64,000 nt of DNA, taken from a virus. Of this stretch, positions 14,586 to 22,259 are shown in pieces. Position numbers and translations under genes: made by a program. Where the stretch lies: positions 1-64,000 of IMG/VR virus record IMGVR_UViG_3300046167_000553; one strand, given 5' to 3'. The first letter of the stretch is position 1, and the number at the start of each line of letters is the position of its first letter. Below the pieces are notes generated by a model, which was not told the origin of the DNA, made no database searches, and worked only from the letters and a program-made list of their open reading frames with translations.

Positions 14586-15674
14586 ATGAATGCATTAAAA
14601 ACTTACGCAGTAAATTTTGAAGAAGCTGTCGCAGCTATCGTGAACCTTGGCGATGAGGTCACCTATGTTTTTGAGGGTGATATGGGTATTGGCAAATCTG
14701 CCATGTTGAAAATGGTCGCGGCGCAACTGCCTGACCACGTACCCTGCTACTTCGATTGTAATACTAAGGACGTAGCCGATGCCTTTGTACCTGACATTTC
14801 CTCAGCGCAAACTGAGAATGTGGTACGTATGGTGCCTAATGCTGAGTTCGGTATTCAACACGGTAAACCTGTTATCCTGATGATCGACGAGGTGGGCAAG
14901 GCTGAGGGTGCTTTACTTAAAGCATTGTTTGCAACGTTCCACGAGCGCAGCATTGGCATGACCCCGTTACCTGAAGGCTCTATCGTCTTTGCAACAACTA
15001 ACCTAGGTGCCGAGAATCTTGGTGACCTGATCCCTCCGCATGGCTTAGACCGTGTAACTAAAGTACGACTCCGAAAGCCGACCCCTACCGAATGGATGGA
15101 GTGGGGCTTCAACAATGACATTCACCCTACCGTTCTGGCGTGGGTAAAAGACAATCCTCAGTTATTCAACTCCTTCGACGATGTATCATCCCCTGAAGAT
15201 AATCACTACATCTACCATCCCAACGTTGTTCGCGACGGCTTCGTTACCCCTCGTGGTTTGGAGCGTGCGTCTAAGATCATTCACAAGATGGACTTGATTG
15301 GTGAGACTATGACTCGTAGCTCATTGATCGGCACGCTAGGCTCTCATGGTGCCGGTGATCTTATGGCGTTTGTGACATTGTTTAATCAAATCCCCTCGCA
15401 TGACGCAATACTATCTAGTCCGACTACAGCCATCGTACCCACCGACGCAGCAGCAGCGTGCATGGTGGTGGCGCGTGCGCTTGTCAAGCTGGAAGCTAAG
15501 GACGTATCTAAGTGGATGAACTACCTAGTACGTTTGGACAAAGGTGCACAAGTATTGTTTGGCTTGCAAGCTAAGGCCAAAACCTACAAGCGTCAGAAGG
15601 CTGTCGTTACTAATGCTGACTTCAACAAGTGGGCCTTGGACAACAGCTACATCTTCAGTGCTGACAAGCGATAG
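14586..15674 (+). CDS. MoxR-like AAA+ ATPase
   Basis: Start at 14586, using the same TCTTTGGAGAAAACCATGA leader as the DUF3150 gene. 362 residues: Walker A GDMGIGKS (31-38), Walker B ILMIDE (97-102), sensor-1 TTN (137-139) and HGLDRVTKVRLRKPT following, all typical of the AAA_5/MoxR group. These ATPases act as hexameric chaperones that remodel or load metal into targets presented by a VWA partner. The VWA gene follows after a terminator. The roughly 170-residue C-terminal part is helical and less typical. In a phage this may remodel a host or virion complex; the target is unknown. Confidence 0.85.
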   Translation: MNALKTYAVNFEEAVAAIVNLGDEVTYVFEGDMGIGKSAMLKMVAAQLPDHVPCYFDCNTKDVADAFVPDISSAQTENVVRMVPNAEFGIQHGKPVILMIDEVGKAEGALLKALFATFHERSIGMTPLPEGSIVFATTNLGAENLGDLIPPHGLDRVTKVRLRKPTPTEWMEWGFNNDIHPTVLAWVKDNPQLFNSFDDVSSPEDNHYIYHPNVVRDGFVTPRGLERASKIIHKMDLIGETMTRSSLIGTLGSHGAGDLMAFVTLFNQIPSHDAILSSPTTAIVPTDAAAACMVVARALVKLEAKDVSKWMNYLVRLDKGAQVLFGLQAKAKTYKRQKAVVTNADFNKWALDNSYIFSADKR

Positions 15675-15692
15675 TTATACAAAATGTATAAC
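15674..15692. promoter_or_regulatory. Early-arm palindrome copy 7
   Basis: GTTATAC-AAAAT-GTATAAC; its first G is the last base of the TAG stop of the MoxR gene. It is followed 6 bases later by a classical terminator, giving two stacked hairpins. Confidence 0.8.
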
Positions 15693-15698
15693 TTTGTG

Positions 15699-15727
15699 GG
15701 GTGACAATTTGTGTCACCCTTTTTTTT
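15699..15727 (+). terminator. Terminator between the MoxR and VWA genes
   Basis: GGGTGACA (15699-15706), five-base loop, TGTCACCC (15712-15719), then eight T. It lies between two functionally linked genes, so it may act as an attenuator that lowers VWA protein relative to ATPase. Confidence 0.9.
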
Positions 15728-15744
15728 ATCAATGGAGAGTTAAC

Positions 15745-17019
15745 ATGAACATGTTAAATATAGGCATGAAGTTCACACTCGAACAGCGTCTCGATAAAGC
15801 CTTGGGCGATCTAATGGACGGCCCCAATGGTGAAGCACGTTACCGTGCAATGGCTGGCATCTTTATGCTGGGCAACTGTTCGGTCAGTGACGAAGCCGAT
15901 GTTACTGCATACACCAATGGTATTGATGAGGTGTATGGTCGTAAGTTCTTTGAGACGTTGAGTGACGCGCAACTGCGCTACGTACGTGTGCACGAGAACA
16001 AACACAAGATGTATAAGCATCCGTCTTTGTTCAAGTGGCTGTTTGATATAGATGCATCAGCAGCAGGTCAAGCTACAGATCACTATATCAACTTACAGAT
16101 AAACGCTGAGAACCCTGACGGCTTTTGCACAATGCCTACCGATGACGCAGGTAACCCTGTAGGCTTTGCCGATCCCAAGTACAAGGGCAAAGACCCAGTG
16201 GCTATATTCTGGGACATTGTTAACGAGAAGAAAGCTAGTGGTGGCAGTGGTAGCAATGACGATGATGCCGACCAGCAGCAAGGTAGTGGTAGTCAGCAAT
16301 CTGACGATGACAACTTCGACGATCACGGACACTTCGATGACACCCTAAGTGCCGAACAAGAAAAGCAAGTGGAGCGTGCTGTCGAGGACGCAATCCGTCA
16401 AGGGCTACTGGCATCAGAGAAGAGCGGTCACGGCGACGTACTGGGGCTAGCTAATCTAGTGGAACCCAAAGTCGATTGGAAAGTAGCGCTTAGGGACTTC
16501 ATACAAGCTAACTGTAAAGGTCGTAGGTTAACAACATACCGCAGACCAAACCGGCGTTTCATGGGTGCGCGTATCTACCTACCAAGTTTGTATGATCAGC
16601 GTGTCGATGACCTGATCATCGCACCGGACTGTTCTGGTTCAATGCTGTCGGCCCGTCAGTGGTCAACTATGATTACCGAGCTACACGCGGCTATTAAAAT
16701 GGTAACACCCAAACGTGTTCACATCTTGTACTGGGACTCCAAAGTACGTGCACATGAAACGTACACCGATCAAACGGCTGATGATATTCTTAAGAGTGTA
16801 CGGCCCAAGGGTGGCGGTGGCACTGACCCTCAATGCATACCTGAGTACATACTTGAGAACAAGATCAAAGGTCAATGTGCGGTAGTGCTGACCGATGGTT
16901 ATTTCTTTTATGGTCAAGGTGAGTGGACTATGCCTGTGCTGTGGGGCGTTATTGACAACAAAGCCTTTCAAGCTAACAAGGGTAAAGCCTTGCACATTGA
17001 GTCGAGTAGCATACGATGA
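15745..17019 (+). CDS. Metallopeptidase-like / VWA protein (DUF2201 type)
   Basis: Start at 15745 (ATG after GGAGAGTTAAC). 424 residues. The N-terminal half has a zincin-like HENKH (83-87) and TDHYIN (111-116), matching the putative metallopeptidase domain of DUF2201 proteins (PF13203). A very acidic Asp/Gln/Ser linker follows (165-200). The C-terminal VWA-like domain (PF09967 type) has an intact MIDAS: DCSGSM (295-300), GGTDP (359-363) and TDGYF (383-387). Such proteins pair with MoxR ATPases; here the ATPase is the gene just upstream. Whether the peptidase is active is unknown, but the HExxH residues are intact. Confidence 0.85.
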   Translation: MNMLNIGMKFTLEQRLDKALGDLMDGPNGEARYRAMAGIFMLGNCSVSDEADVTAYTNGIDEVYGRKFFETLSDAQLRYVRVHENKHKMYKHPSLFKWLFDIDASAAGQATDHYINLQINAENPDGFCTMPTDDAGNPVGFADPKYKGKDPVAIFWDIVNEKKASGGSGSNDDDADQQQGSGSQQSDDDNFDDHGHFDDTLSAEQEKQVERAVEDAIRQGLLASEKSGHGDVLGLANLVEPKVDWKVALRDFIQANCKGRRLTTYRRPNRRFMGARIYLPSLYDQRVDDLIIAPDCSGSMLSARQWSTMITELHAAIKMVTPKRVHILYWDSKVRAHETYTDQTADDILKSVRPKGGGGTDPQCIPEYILENKIKGQCAVVLTDGYFFYGQGEWTMPVLWGVIDNKAFQANKGKALHIESSSIR

Positions 17020-17243
17020 AACAACCTATTGTTAAAAAACTTCCTACCCACAAAAAAGTCAAGTACATGATTGATAACCCCGAGCTTGCGGGAGTATTAT
17101 TAGATCACTGGGCAGGTAGCAGCACCAAAGCCTTTTCTGTAAAAGACGCTAAGAGGTTCAGCAAAGACGTACGTTCGTCTCCGCTTACTATGGGAGAATG
17201 GATGGACATTCAGTGGGAGGGTATGGCTGATGACAAAAGCTGA
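17016..17243 (+). CDS. Small protein, 75 aa, unknown
   Basis: 75 residues, MKQPIVKKLPTHKKVKYMID followed by AFSVKDAKRFSKDVRSSPLT and an acidic end. Starts inside the stop of the VWA gene (ATGA overlap), so it is cotranslated with it. Lys-rich N-terminus, no membrane helix. No family recognised. Confidence 0.6.
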   Translation: MKQPIVKKLPTHKKVKYMIDNPELAGVLLDHWAGSSTKAFSVKDAKRFSKDVRSSPLTMGEWMDIQWEGMADDKS

Positions 17244-17409
17244 AATGCAAATGTTTCACGACGTTAATGATAAGTGTCAAGAGTTAATCCGTGAAAACAA
17301 TGCGCTGAAGAAAAGCCTGAAAGAAGTAACCCATGCCAACGAAGCGTGCCAGTCACTTTCTAGGCATCTAATAAAAATAGTTAGGACTAGGAGAGATAAA
17401 GATGCCTAA
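17230..17409 (+). CDS. Small coiled-coil protein, 59 aa
   Basis: ATG at 17230 with GGGAGGG 8 bases upstream; overlaps the previous gene by 14 bases. 59 residues, MTKAEMQMFHDVNDKCQELI then RENNALKKSLKEVTHANEAC, a clear heptad pattern predicting a parallel coiled coil, with a basic tail. Unknown function; possibly a subunit of the adjacent cassette. Confidence 0.55.
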   Translation: MTKAEMQMFHDVNDKCQELIRENNALKKSLKEVTHANEACQSLSRHLIKIVRTRRDKDA

Positions 17410-17482
17410 AGATTGTGTGTACGCCCTGTCGTTTTTGTTCGCGTTGATTTCTATTTACTCAATCGTTGCTGAGCTACCGTAA
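17402..17482 (+). CDS. Single-span membrane peptide, 26 aa
   Basis: ATG at 17402 preceded by AGGAG at 10 bases; 26 residues with a hydrophobic stretch (YALSFLFALISIYSIVAELP) long enough to span the membrane once. It overlaps the preceding stop and its own TAA overlaps the next ATG (TAATG), so it sits in a chain of coupled genes. Tiny membrane peptides in phage early regions often inhibit host enzymes or act at the membrane; that is inference. Confidence 0.5.
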   Translation: MPKDCVYALSFLFALISIYSIVAELP

Positions 17483-17778
17483 TGAAAGTGGAGGAGCGAG
17501 AGAAGGCAGAGGCCATTATTGCGGCGGCTGATCAGGTGTTGGAAGAGAACTATTACAGGAAGTGGTGTCGAGATTTCGCCACGTTCTGTGGCATGACGCC
17601 CGATGAAATGCATGATGAGTTGCTGTGTCAAACCTTCGGCAGCGGGATGCGTCGGCGTCCTGCAAAGCGATCATCCAAGGCGGCAAGAACTGATTACAGT
17701 GAACTTGTTGAGACCTTGTGCCGAGTGGCTGCGGAGACCGGATACTACATCCCACCCCCGCATGAGGATAGGGAATGA
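17482..17778 (+). CDS. Small protein, 98 aa, unknown
   Basis: 98 residues, helical (MKVEEREKAEAIIAAADQVL), with RKWCRDFATFCGMTPDEMHD in the middle and a Lys/Arg-rich patch before TDYSELVETLCRVAAETGYY. Coupled to the membrane peptide upstream by TAATG and to the next gene by ATGA. No family recognised; four cysteines are spread rather than paired as a zinc site. Confidence 0.6.
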   Translation: MKVEEREKAEAIIAAADQVLEENYYRKWCRDFATFCGMTPDEMHDELLCQTFGSGMRRRPAKRSSKAARTDYSELVETLCRVAAETGYYIPPPHEDRE

Positions 17779-17951
17779 AAGTTATACAAATGTATAACTT
17801 AGCATACGGATATGCTGTTCAGTTACTAGAAGCTGGTTACACATTGGACGAAGCTGGATCAGCAGCATGTATCATGCACAACTTAGATGAGTTTCAGTCT
17901 GAAGATTTGTGCATAAGACTTAATCGTTTCTTTGGAGAAAACACTGTATGA
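17775..17951 (+). CDS. Small protein, 58 aa, with palindrome in its 5' end
   Basis: ATG at 17775 with GAGG 7 bases upstream and ATGA overlap with the previous stop. 58 residues, helical (LAYGYAVQLLEAGYTLDEAG), no known motif. Codons 3-8 are made from palindrome copy 8, so the first residues MKVIQMYN come from regulatory DNA; an internal ATG at 17790 gives a shorter product. The gene overlaps the next ATG. Confidence 0.5.
   Translation: MKVIQMYNLAYGYAVQLLEAGYTLDEAGSAACIMHNLDEFQSEDLCIRLNRFFGENTV
17781..17798. promoter_or_regulatory. Early-arm palindrome copy 8 (4-base centre)
   Basis: GTTATAC-AAAT-GTATAAC. The centre is one base shorter than in the other copies. It lies inside the 5' end of a small gene rather than between genes, and the shorter centre is needed to keep that gene free of stops. 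Confidence 0.7.
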
Positions 17952-18142
17952 AAAATAACACGGTCATTGGAAAGCTTGCACACCCTGAGACTATGGGTAG
18001 AGCAAAACCTGTGGACGACATTATTTCAATTGACAGACTAGAAAAGTTTGTTAACAGGACGTTTCATTGGAAAGGTCTAACAACTTCTGACCAGATGAAA
18101 ATGGCTAAGGAGTTACTACTAAGGAGGCTGGCAGATGATTGA
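17948..18142 (+). CDS. Small protein, 64 aa, unknown
   Basis: 64 residues, MKNNTVIGKLAHPETMGRAK then ISIDRLEKFVNRTFHWKGLT and a helical end. Starts at ATG 17948 overlapping the previous TGA. The upstream TTTGGAGAAAACACTGT resembles the leader used by the DUF3150 and MoxR genes. No family recognised. Confidence 0.6.
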   Translation: MKNNTVIGKLAHPETMGRAKPVDDIISIDRLEKFVNRTFHWKGLTTSDQMKMAKELLLRRLADD

Positions 18143-18224
18143 AGGTGCACCTGAAGTAATCCTTTTTTATGGAATGATCGCTGGAATAATTCTTTGGGCG
18201 TTCTTTGAAGCGAGGGGTAAATGA
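18135..18224 (+). CDS. Single-span membrane peptide, 29 aa
   Basis: ATG at 18135 with an excellent AAGGAGG 8 bases upstream. 29 residues; VILFYGMIAGIILWAFF forms one membrane span, followed by a positively charged EARGK end, so an N-out orientation is likely. Its stop overlaps the start of the DUF3310 gene. It is the second such peptide within 0.7 kb. Confidence 0.55.
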   Translation: MIEGAPEVILFYGMIAGIILWAFFEARGK

Positions 18225-18451
18225 TGGAAAACGATGTGGTCAACAGGCCCAATCATTACATGGTAGCTGGCATTGAAGTTAGGGATATACAAAAGGAGTT
18301 ATGTTCACCCTTCCTAGGTCAAGAAGCAGCAGACCTGAGCAATGCAATCAAGTACCTACTGCGATCCCCGAGAAAGGGAAAGCTTGTAGAAGATTTGAAG
18401 AAGTGCCGCAAGCACATTGACTGGCTAATACAATCAATGGAGGGAAAATGA
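18221..18451 (+). CDS. DUF3310 protein
   Basis: 76 residues (75 if the second ATG at 18224 is used). NRPNHYMVAGIEVRDI at the start, then LSNAIKYLLRSPRKGKLVED and LKKCRKHIDWLI match the DUF3310 pattern (PF11753), a short phage protein sometimes called a nucleotide kinase-like protein without firm evidence. It is widespread in phage early regions. Overlaps flanking genes by 4 bases on each side. Confidence 0.85.
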   Translation: MMENDVVNRPNHYMVAGIEVRDIQKELCSPFLGQEAADLSNAIKYLLRSPRKGKLVEDLKKCRKHIDWLIQSMEGK

Positions 18452-18681
18452 AAACTAAGATTCATGTTAACCAACATGTGATAAGAAGAAACAACAAGTT
18501 AAAAGACCCAGACGCTTTCCATGAACCGCCTATTACTGTCAAGCAGGGTACGTTAAATACCTACTGCAAAGCAGTGGAGGTCACAGGGCCGTGCGTCATA
18601 AAGTATTCACCCGACAAGCCACTATCTTGTGGTGCGAAGGTTTGGATAGAAACCGATTCATCCATCATCTATATAAGTTAA
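18448..18681 (+). CDS. Conserved-type small phage protein, 77 aa
   Basis: 77 residues starting MKTKIHVNQHVIRRNNKLKD and ending in VIKYSPDKPLSCGAKVWIET. I recall the IHVNQHVI start and YSPDKPLSCGAxVWIET end from many phage early regions; the function is unknown. Beta-rich and compact. Starts within the DUF3310 stop. Confidence 0.75.
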   Translation: MKTKIHVNQHVIRRNNKLKDPDAFHEPPITVKQGTLNTYCKAVEVTGPCVIKYSPDKPLSCGAKVWIETDSSIIYIS

Positions 18682-18689
18682 GGAGGTAT

Positions 18690-18941
18690 ATGAAATCCAA
18701 GAAAGCTGATAACCCTGACATACCACTAGACGCCTACCTGTATGGTAGTCCTGAATGGAGAGTAGCAACGTCTAGTTTAGAGTTTGACATATTGCTGGCT
18801 GTTGAAGCAGCAGAAGTTACAAGTGAACACAGAAAAACAAATATGGCTGTTCTTGATGACTTACGTGTTGTACCAATGGACGAAGTAACACCAGAGGAAC
18901 GATCACGTATTGTTGAAATCGTAAAATATCACTTTAGTTAA
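18690..18941 (+). CDS. Small acidic protein, 83 aa
   Basis: Start set at 18690, where ATG follows AAGGAGGTAT; the upstream in-frame ATG at 18591 lies inside the previous gene and is unlikely. 83 residues, MKSKKADNPDIPLDAYLYGS then LEFDILLAVEAAEVTSEHRK, acidic and helical. No family recognised. Confidence 0.65.
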   Translation: MKSKKADNPDIPLDAYLYGSPEWRVATSSLEFDILLAVEAAEVTSEHRKTNMAVLDDLRVVPMDEVTPEERSRIVEIVKYHFS

Positions 18942-18958
18942 TTAATAGGAAACTAACC

Positions 18959-20041
18959 ATGACTTCATTTGAACAAATGCAAATTAATAGCCGACTGGTA
19001 TCAAGCTTAGCGCTACCTTGTGAACACCAAAGCGAGGAATCTAAGCACATGTCATTGAAATCCGGTTGGGTCGTTGACTGTCTGCCGGTCACCCAAGAAC
19101 TTCACGACTACTGCAACGAACTTAGGAAGGCAATGCCCAGTCTACGTTTTGGTGTTGACAGATATGAGTTAGAAGTAGCGCAATCACGCAACGGTGCACG
19201 GCCATTTTCAAAGTGCTTTGTCTACAGGGCAGATGACATTTATGTAATGGGCGCGTTGGGTTTTGGTACTCTAGGTTGTGCTGACCAAGACAAATATCTA
19301 ATCAAGTCTCCGCATATTGAAAACAATATGTTCTGTGCATGGAACCATGCTCACCGATGTAAAGCTACAAAGAACTTAAGGCCAGCCGTAGGCAATGCGT
19401 TGACCTACCTGAGACGGCCAGCTGACAGCGAAGTACTTAACAGTACCATTAGCTCTTATGTGCAAGCAGTGTCTAATTTCCTAGAAAGTGAGCGTCATGG
19501 AATTGCTAAACAAATGCACGAGTTTTACTCAAAGGCTACTGGCATAATGTTTGGTAAGCACTGGGAGGCCAATGAATCTAGGCACGACTTCATTGCTATG
19601 TTGGGTGCGTATCGTTCAAGGCCCGAAAATTGTAGGCCAGCGGCGGGGTCACCTTGGGTTGACGATCCGATGATTCGTCCTATTAACGAGCTAGCTAATA
19701 GTTATTACAAGCTGGTCGATACTAAAACTGATGTGTGTTTGGTTCACCCTGTTAAAAATGTTGATAATGAATTAATAGGCTACAACATCACGACTCTGTT
19801 TGAACAGGAAGCGCGTAAGAATCTCAGCATGCATGAAAGCACGGATGTTACGGTTAAAAAGAATTTAGTGACAAGTGACAACGTTGACCAAGAAATAGCA
19901 ACCAAAGTGGCTACTCTGTCTATGCTTGAAGAGCGCGATTACACGCCGTTGCTTGGCATGAAGCTGGACGGTGACATTTACTACGTAGAAACTAATGTCG
20001 AAGCGTTACCTGATGACTACTATGAAAGGGAGGCTGGCTGA
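18959..20041 (+). CDS. Unknown early protein, 360 aa
   Basis: 360 residues beginning MTSFEQMQINSRLVSSLALP. No motif of a known family is visible. Features seen: YELEVAQSRNGARPFSKCFV, YVMGALGFGTLGCADQDKYL and an acidic C-terminus ending DDYYEREAG; it appears to be a globular alpha-beta protein without membrane segments. It stands directly before the VRR-NUC nuclease and overlaps it (shared base 20041), and is thus coregulated with the DNA polymerase. A DNA-transaction role is a guess from position only. Confidence 0.7.
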   Translation: MTSFEQMQINSRLVSSLALPCEHQSEESKHMSLKSGWVVDCLPVTQELHDYCNELRKAMPSLRFGVDRYELEVAQSRNGARPFSKCFVYRADDIYVMGALGFGTLGCADQDKYLIKSPHIENNMFCAWNHAHRCKATKNLRPAVGNALTYLRRPADSEVLNSTISSYVQAVSNFLESERHGIAKQMHEFYSKATGIMFGKHWEANESRHDFIAMLGAYRSRPENCRPAAGSPWVDDPMIRPINELANSYYKLVDTKTDVCLVHPVKNVDNELIGYNITTLFEQEARKNLSMHESTDVTVKKNLVTSDNVDQEIATKVATLSMLEERDYTPLLGMKLDGDIYYVETNVEALPDDYYEREAG

Positions 20042-20349
20042 TGGCTATGACTCCAGAGGCAAAAGTTAAGCGCAAGGTAACTGACATTCTTAAGAAGTTA
20101 GAATGTTACTACTTTTATCCTGCTACCGGCGGCTATGGTAAGAGCGGTGTGCCTGATATTGTGGCTTGTTACCGAGGTTTGTTTATTGGTATCGAATGTA
20201 AAGCAGGTAAAAACAAACCCACGATGCTGCAAGAGCGCAACTTGGATCAGATAAGAACGGCTGGGGGACTGGCCGTTGTTGTTAATGAAAACAACATAGA
20301 TGCATTGACTGCTCTGATTATTAATTTAAGGATTGATGTATGCGGGTGA
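20041..20349 (+). CDS. VRR-NUC domain nuclease
   Basis: 102 residues. The whole protein is one VRR-NUC module (PF08774): KRKVTDILKKLECYYFYPAT, then GGYGKSGVPDIVACYRGLFI and GIECKAGKNKPTMLQ, giving the catalytic GxPD...ExK residues, then RNLDQIRTAGG. Stand-alone VRR-NUC proteins are common in phages next to helicases and polymerases and act as structure-specific nucleases, probably on branched DNA. It overlaps the polymerase gene by 10 bases. Confidence 0.92.
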   Translation: MAMTPEAKVKRKVTDILKKLECYYFYPATGGYGKSGVPDIVACYRGLFIGIECKAGKNKPTMLQERNLDQIRTAGGLAVVVNENNIDALTALIINLRIDVCG

Positions 20350-22259
20350 TAACGTTAGACACTGAATGCTATGTTAATTACTTTCTTATGGTGTTCACCA
20401 ATCAATCTGGAAAGTCTAAATCATTTGAGATATTTAATGACGATGACTCTACGTTTGATAAGGGTGAGATTGCTAAGATTCTGCTAAACCCTGAACACGA
20501 GATTGTAACGTTTAACGGGAATGGCTACGACATGCCGATTGTTAATCTTGCATTGACAGGCAGGGCATCCAACTCCGATCTTAAAAGAGTTAGCGACGAC
20601 ATAATCGTAAACAACCAAAGGTCTTGGCAGGTTTACAGGAAGTACGGCATTGAACCTTTGCCCGTGAATCACATTGACCTGCAAGAAGTAGCGATCGGTA
20701 TGGTCAGCCTGAAGATATACGGAGGTAGGATGCACAGCAAAAAGCTGCAAGACCTACCGCTTGAACCTGATACCGTAATCCAACCGGAACACTTGTCTGA
20801 TATGCGTAAGTACTGCAAGAACGATACGCTATTAACTCTTGATCTGTATAACACGTTAGAGAAACAAGTAGAGTTAAGACGAACCATGAGTGCCGAGTAT
20901 AAAACAGACCTGCGCTCAAAATCAGATGCTCAGATAGCAGAGGCCGTATTAAAAGCTGAGTATAAACGTATACACGGTGACTTCCCTGAGCGAGTGCCGT
21001 TAGACTACAAAGAGTTTTACTATGCGCCGCCGAGCTATATTAAGTTTATATCACAAGAACTTAAGGACATGCTCAATACCGTAGTGTCTGCAAAGATGGA
21101 AATATCAGATACCGGTCACGTTGCAATGCCCAAAGAGATTGCCAAGCTGAAAATAAAGATAGGCAATGGCACATACAAGATTGGTATTGGGGGATTGCAC
21201 AGTCAAGAGTCTGAAGTATCTCATCACGAGGATGAAGATTATATACTTCTTGATAGAGATGTAGCCTCTTACTATCCCACCCTCATGCTCAATCTCAAGC
21301 TATTTCCCAGCGCCTTTGGCGACACTTTCCAAACAGTTTACCGTAATATCCTAGAGACAAGACTGAAAGCCAAGGCTGATGGCAACAAGACTGTTGCTGA
21401 CTCATTGAAGATTGTTCTCAATGGTACGTTTGGTAAAACTTCAAACGTTTATTCCAGCCTGTATAGTCCTGACTTAATGATAGCTACTACTCTGACAGGT
21501 CAGTTGTCGTTACTTATGTTAATAGAAGCTATTGAATACATCGGGTGCGAGGTCGTATCAGCCAATACAGATGGTGTGGTTATTAAATCAGCACGTAGTT
21601 TAAAACCTACACTTGATAACTTAGTCGCTCAGTGGGAGAGACGCACCAATCTTGAGACAGAAGAGACGCTATATACTTCTTTGTATTCCAGAGATGTTAA
21701 TAACTACATAGCGATAAAGCCTGATGGTGTAAAGACCAAAGGAGTGTACGCCCCAGACGGTTTAAACAAAAACCCCCAAGCACCTATCTGCGTCGAGGCT
21801 GCTACCCAATACCTTTTAAATGGAATACCTTATGAGGAAACCATAACGTCATCCGGGGACATGACACGTTTTGTAACCGTGAGAAGAGTTACGGGTGGTG
21901 CAGTCAAAGACGGAACCAATCTAGGAAAAGCTATACGCTGGTACTACAGCACCGACAACAAGAACCCCATAACATATTTAAAGAATGGCAACATCGTTCC
22001 GCGTTCCGAGGGTGCAAAGCCTTGCCTAGATTTACCTACCGAGTTTCCAACAGACATTGATTACCAATGGTATATTGCCGAAACCAAAGATATACTGGTA
22101 TCAATTGGCGCTTTGCCTAGACCTGTGTATGAAAAGCTACCACGTAAAAATAGCAAGAAGTGGAAAGAGTTATTTCAAGCAGGTGAAATACAATTAGACG
22201 TTAAAGGTAAATCGCAATGGGTACACCCCGAGCAGCACCTTGGAGTTTCAGCAAGATAA
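20340..22259 (+). CDS. Family B DNA polymerase, short form
   Basis: 639 residues. An N-terminal 3'-5' exonuclease has DTE (7-9), TFNGNGYDMPI (57-67) and YCKNDTLLTLDLY (158-170). Polymerase motifs: A, DVASYYPTLM (307-316); B, KIVLNGTFGKT (357-367); C, SANTDGVVI (407-415), where the usual DTD is NTD, as I recall for other short phage members. At 639 residues it is shorter than cellular family B enzymes (750 or more) and lacks an obvious uracil-sensing N-domain. No terminal-protein gene was recognised, so the primase-helicase downstream more likely primes it. Confidence 0.9.
   Translation: MRVITLDTECYVNYFLMVFTNQSGKSKSFEIFNDDDSTFDKGEIAKILLNPEHEIVTFNGNGYDMPIVNLALTGRASNSDLKRVSDDIIVNNQRSWQVYRKYGIEPLPVNHIDLQEVAIGMVSLKIYGGRMHSKKLQDLPLEPDTVIQPEHLSDMRKYCKNDTLLTLDLYNTLEKQVELRRTMSAEYKTDLRSKSDAQIAEAVLKAEYKRIHGDFPERVPLDYKEFYYAPPSYIKFISQELKDMLNTVVSAKMEISDTGHVAMPKEIAKLKIKIGNGTYKIGIGGLHSQESEVSHHEDEDYILLDRDVASYYPTLMLNLKLFPSAFGDTFQTVYRNILETRLKAKADGNKTVADSLKIVLNGTFGKTSNVYSSLYSPDLMIATTLTGQLSLLMLIEAIEYIGCEVVSANTDGVVIKSARSLKPTLDNLVAQWERRTNLETEETLYTSLYSRDVNNYIAIKPDGVKTKGVYAPDGLNKNPQAPICVEAATQYLLNGIPYEETITSSGDMTRFVTVRRVTGGAVKDGTNLGKAIRWYYSTDNKNPITYLKNGNIVPRSEGAKPCLDLPTEFPTDIDYQWYIAETKDILVSIGALPRPVYEKLPRKNSKKWKELFQAGEIQLDVKGKSQWVHPEQHLGVSAR

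Noticed and set aside
15544-15744. Longer reading of the VWA gene from an ATG at 15544
   Set aside because: It would start inside the MoxR gene and cross palindrome 7 and a terminator; the ATG at 15745 has a proper ribosome site.
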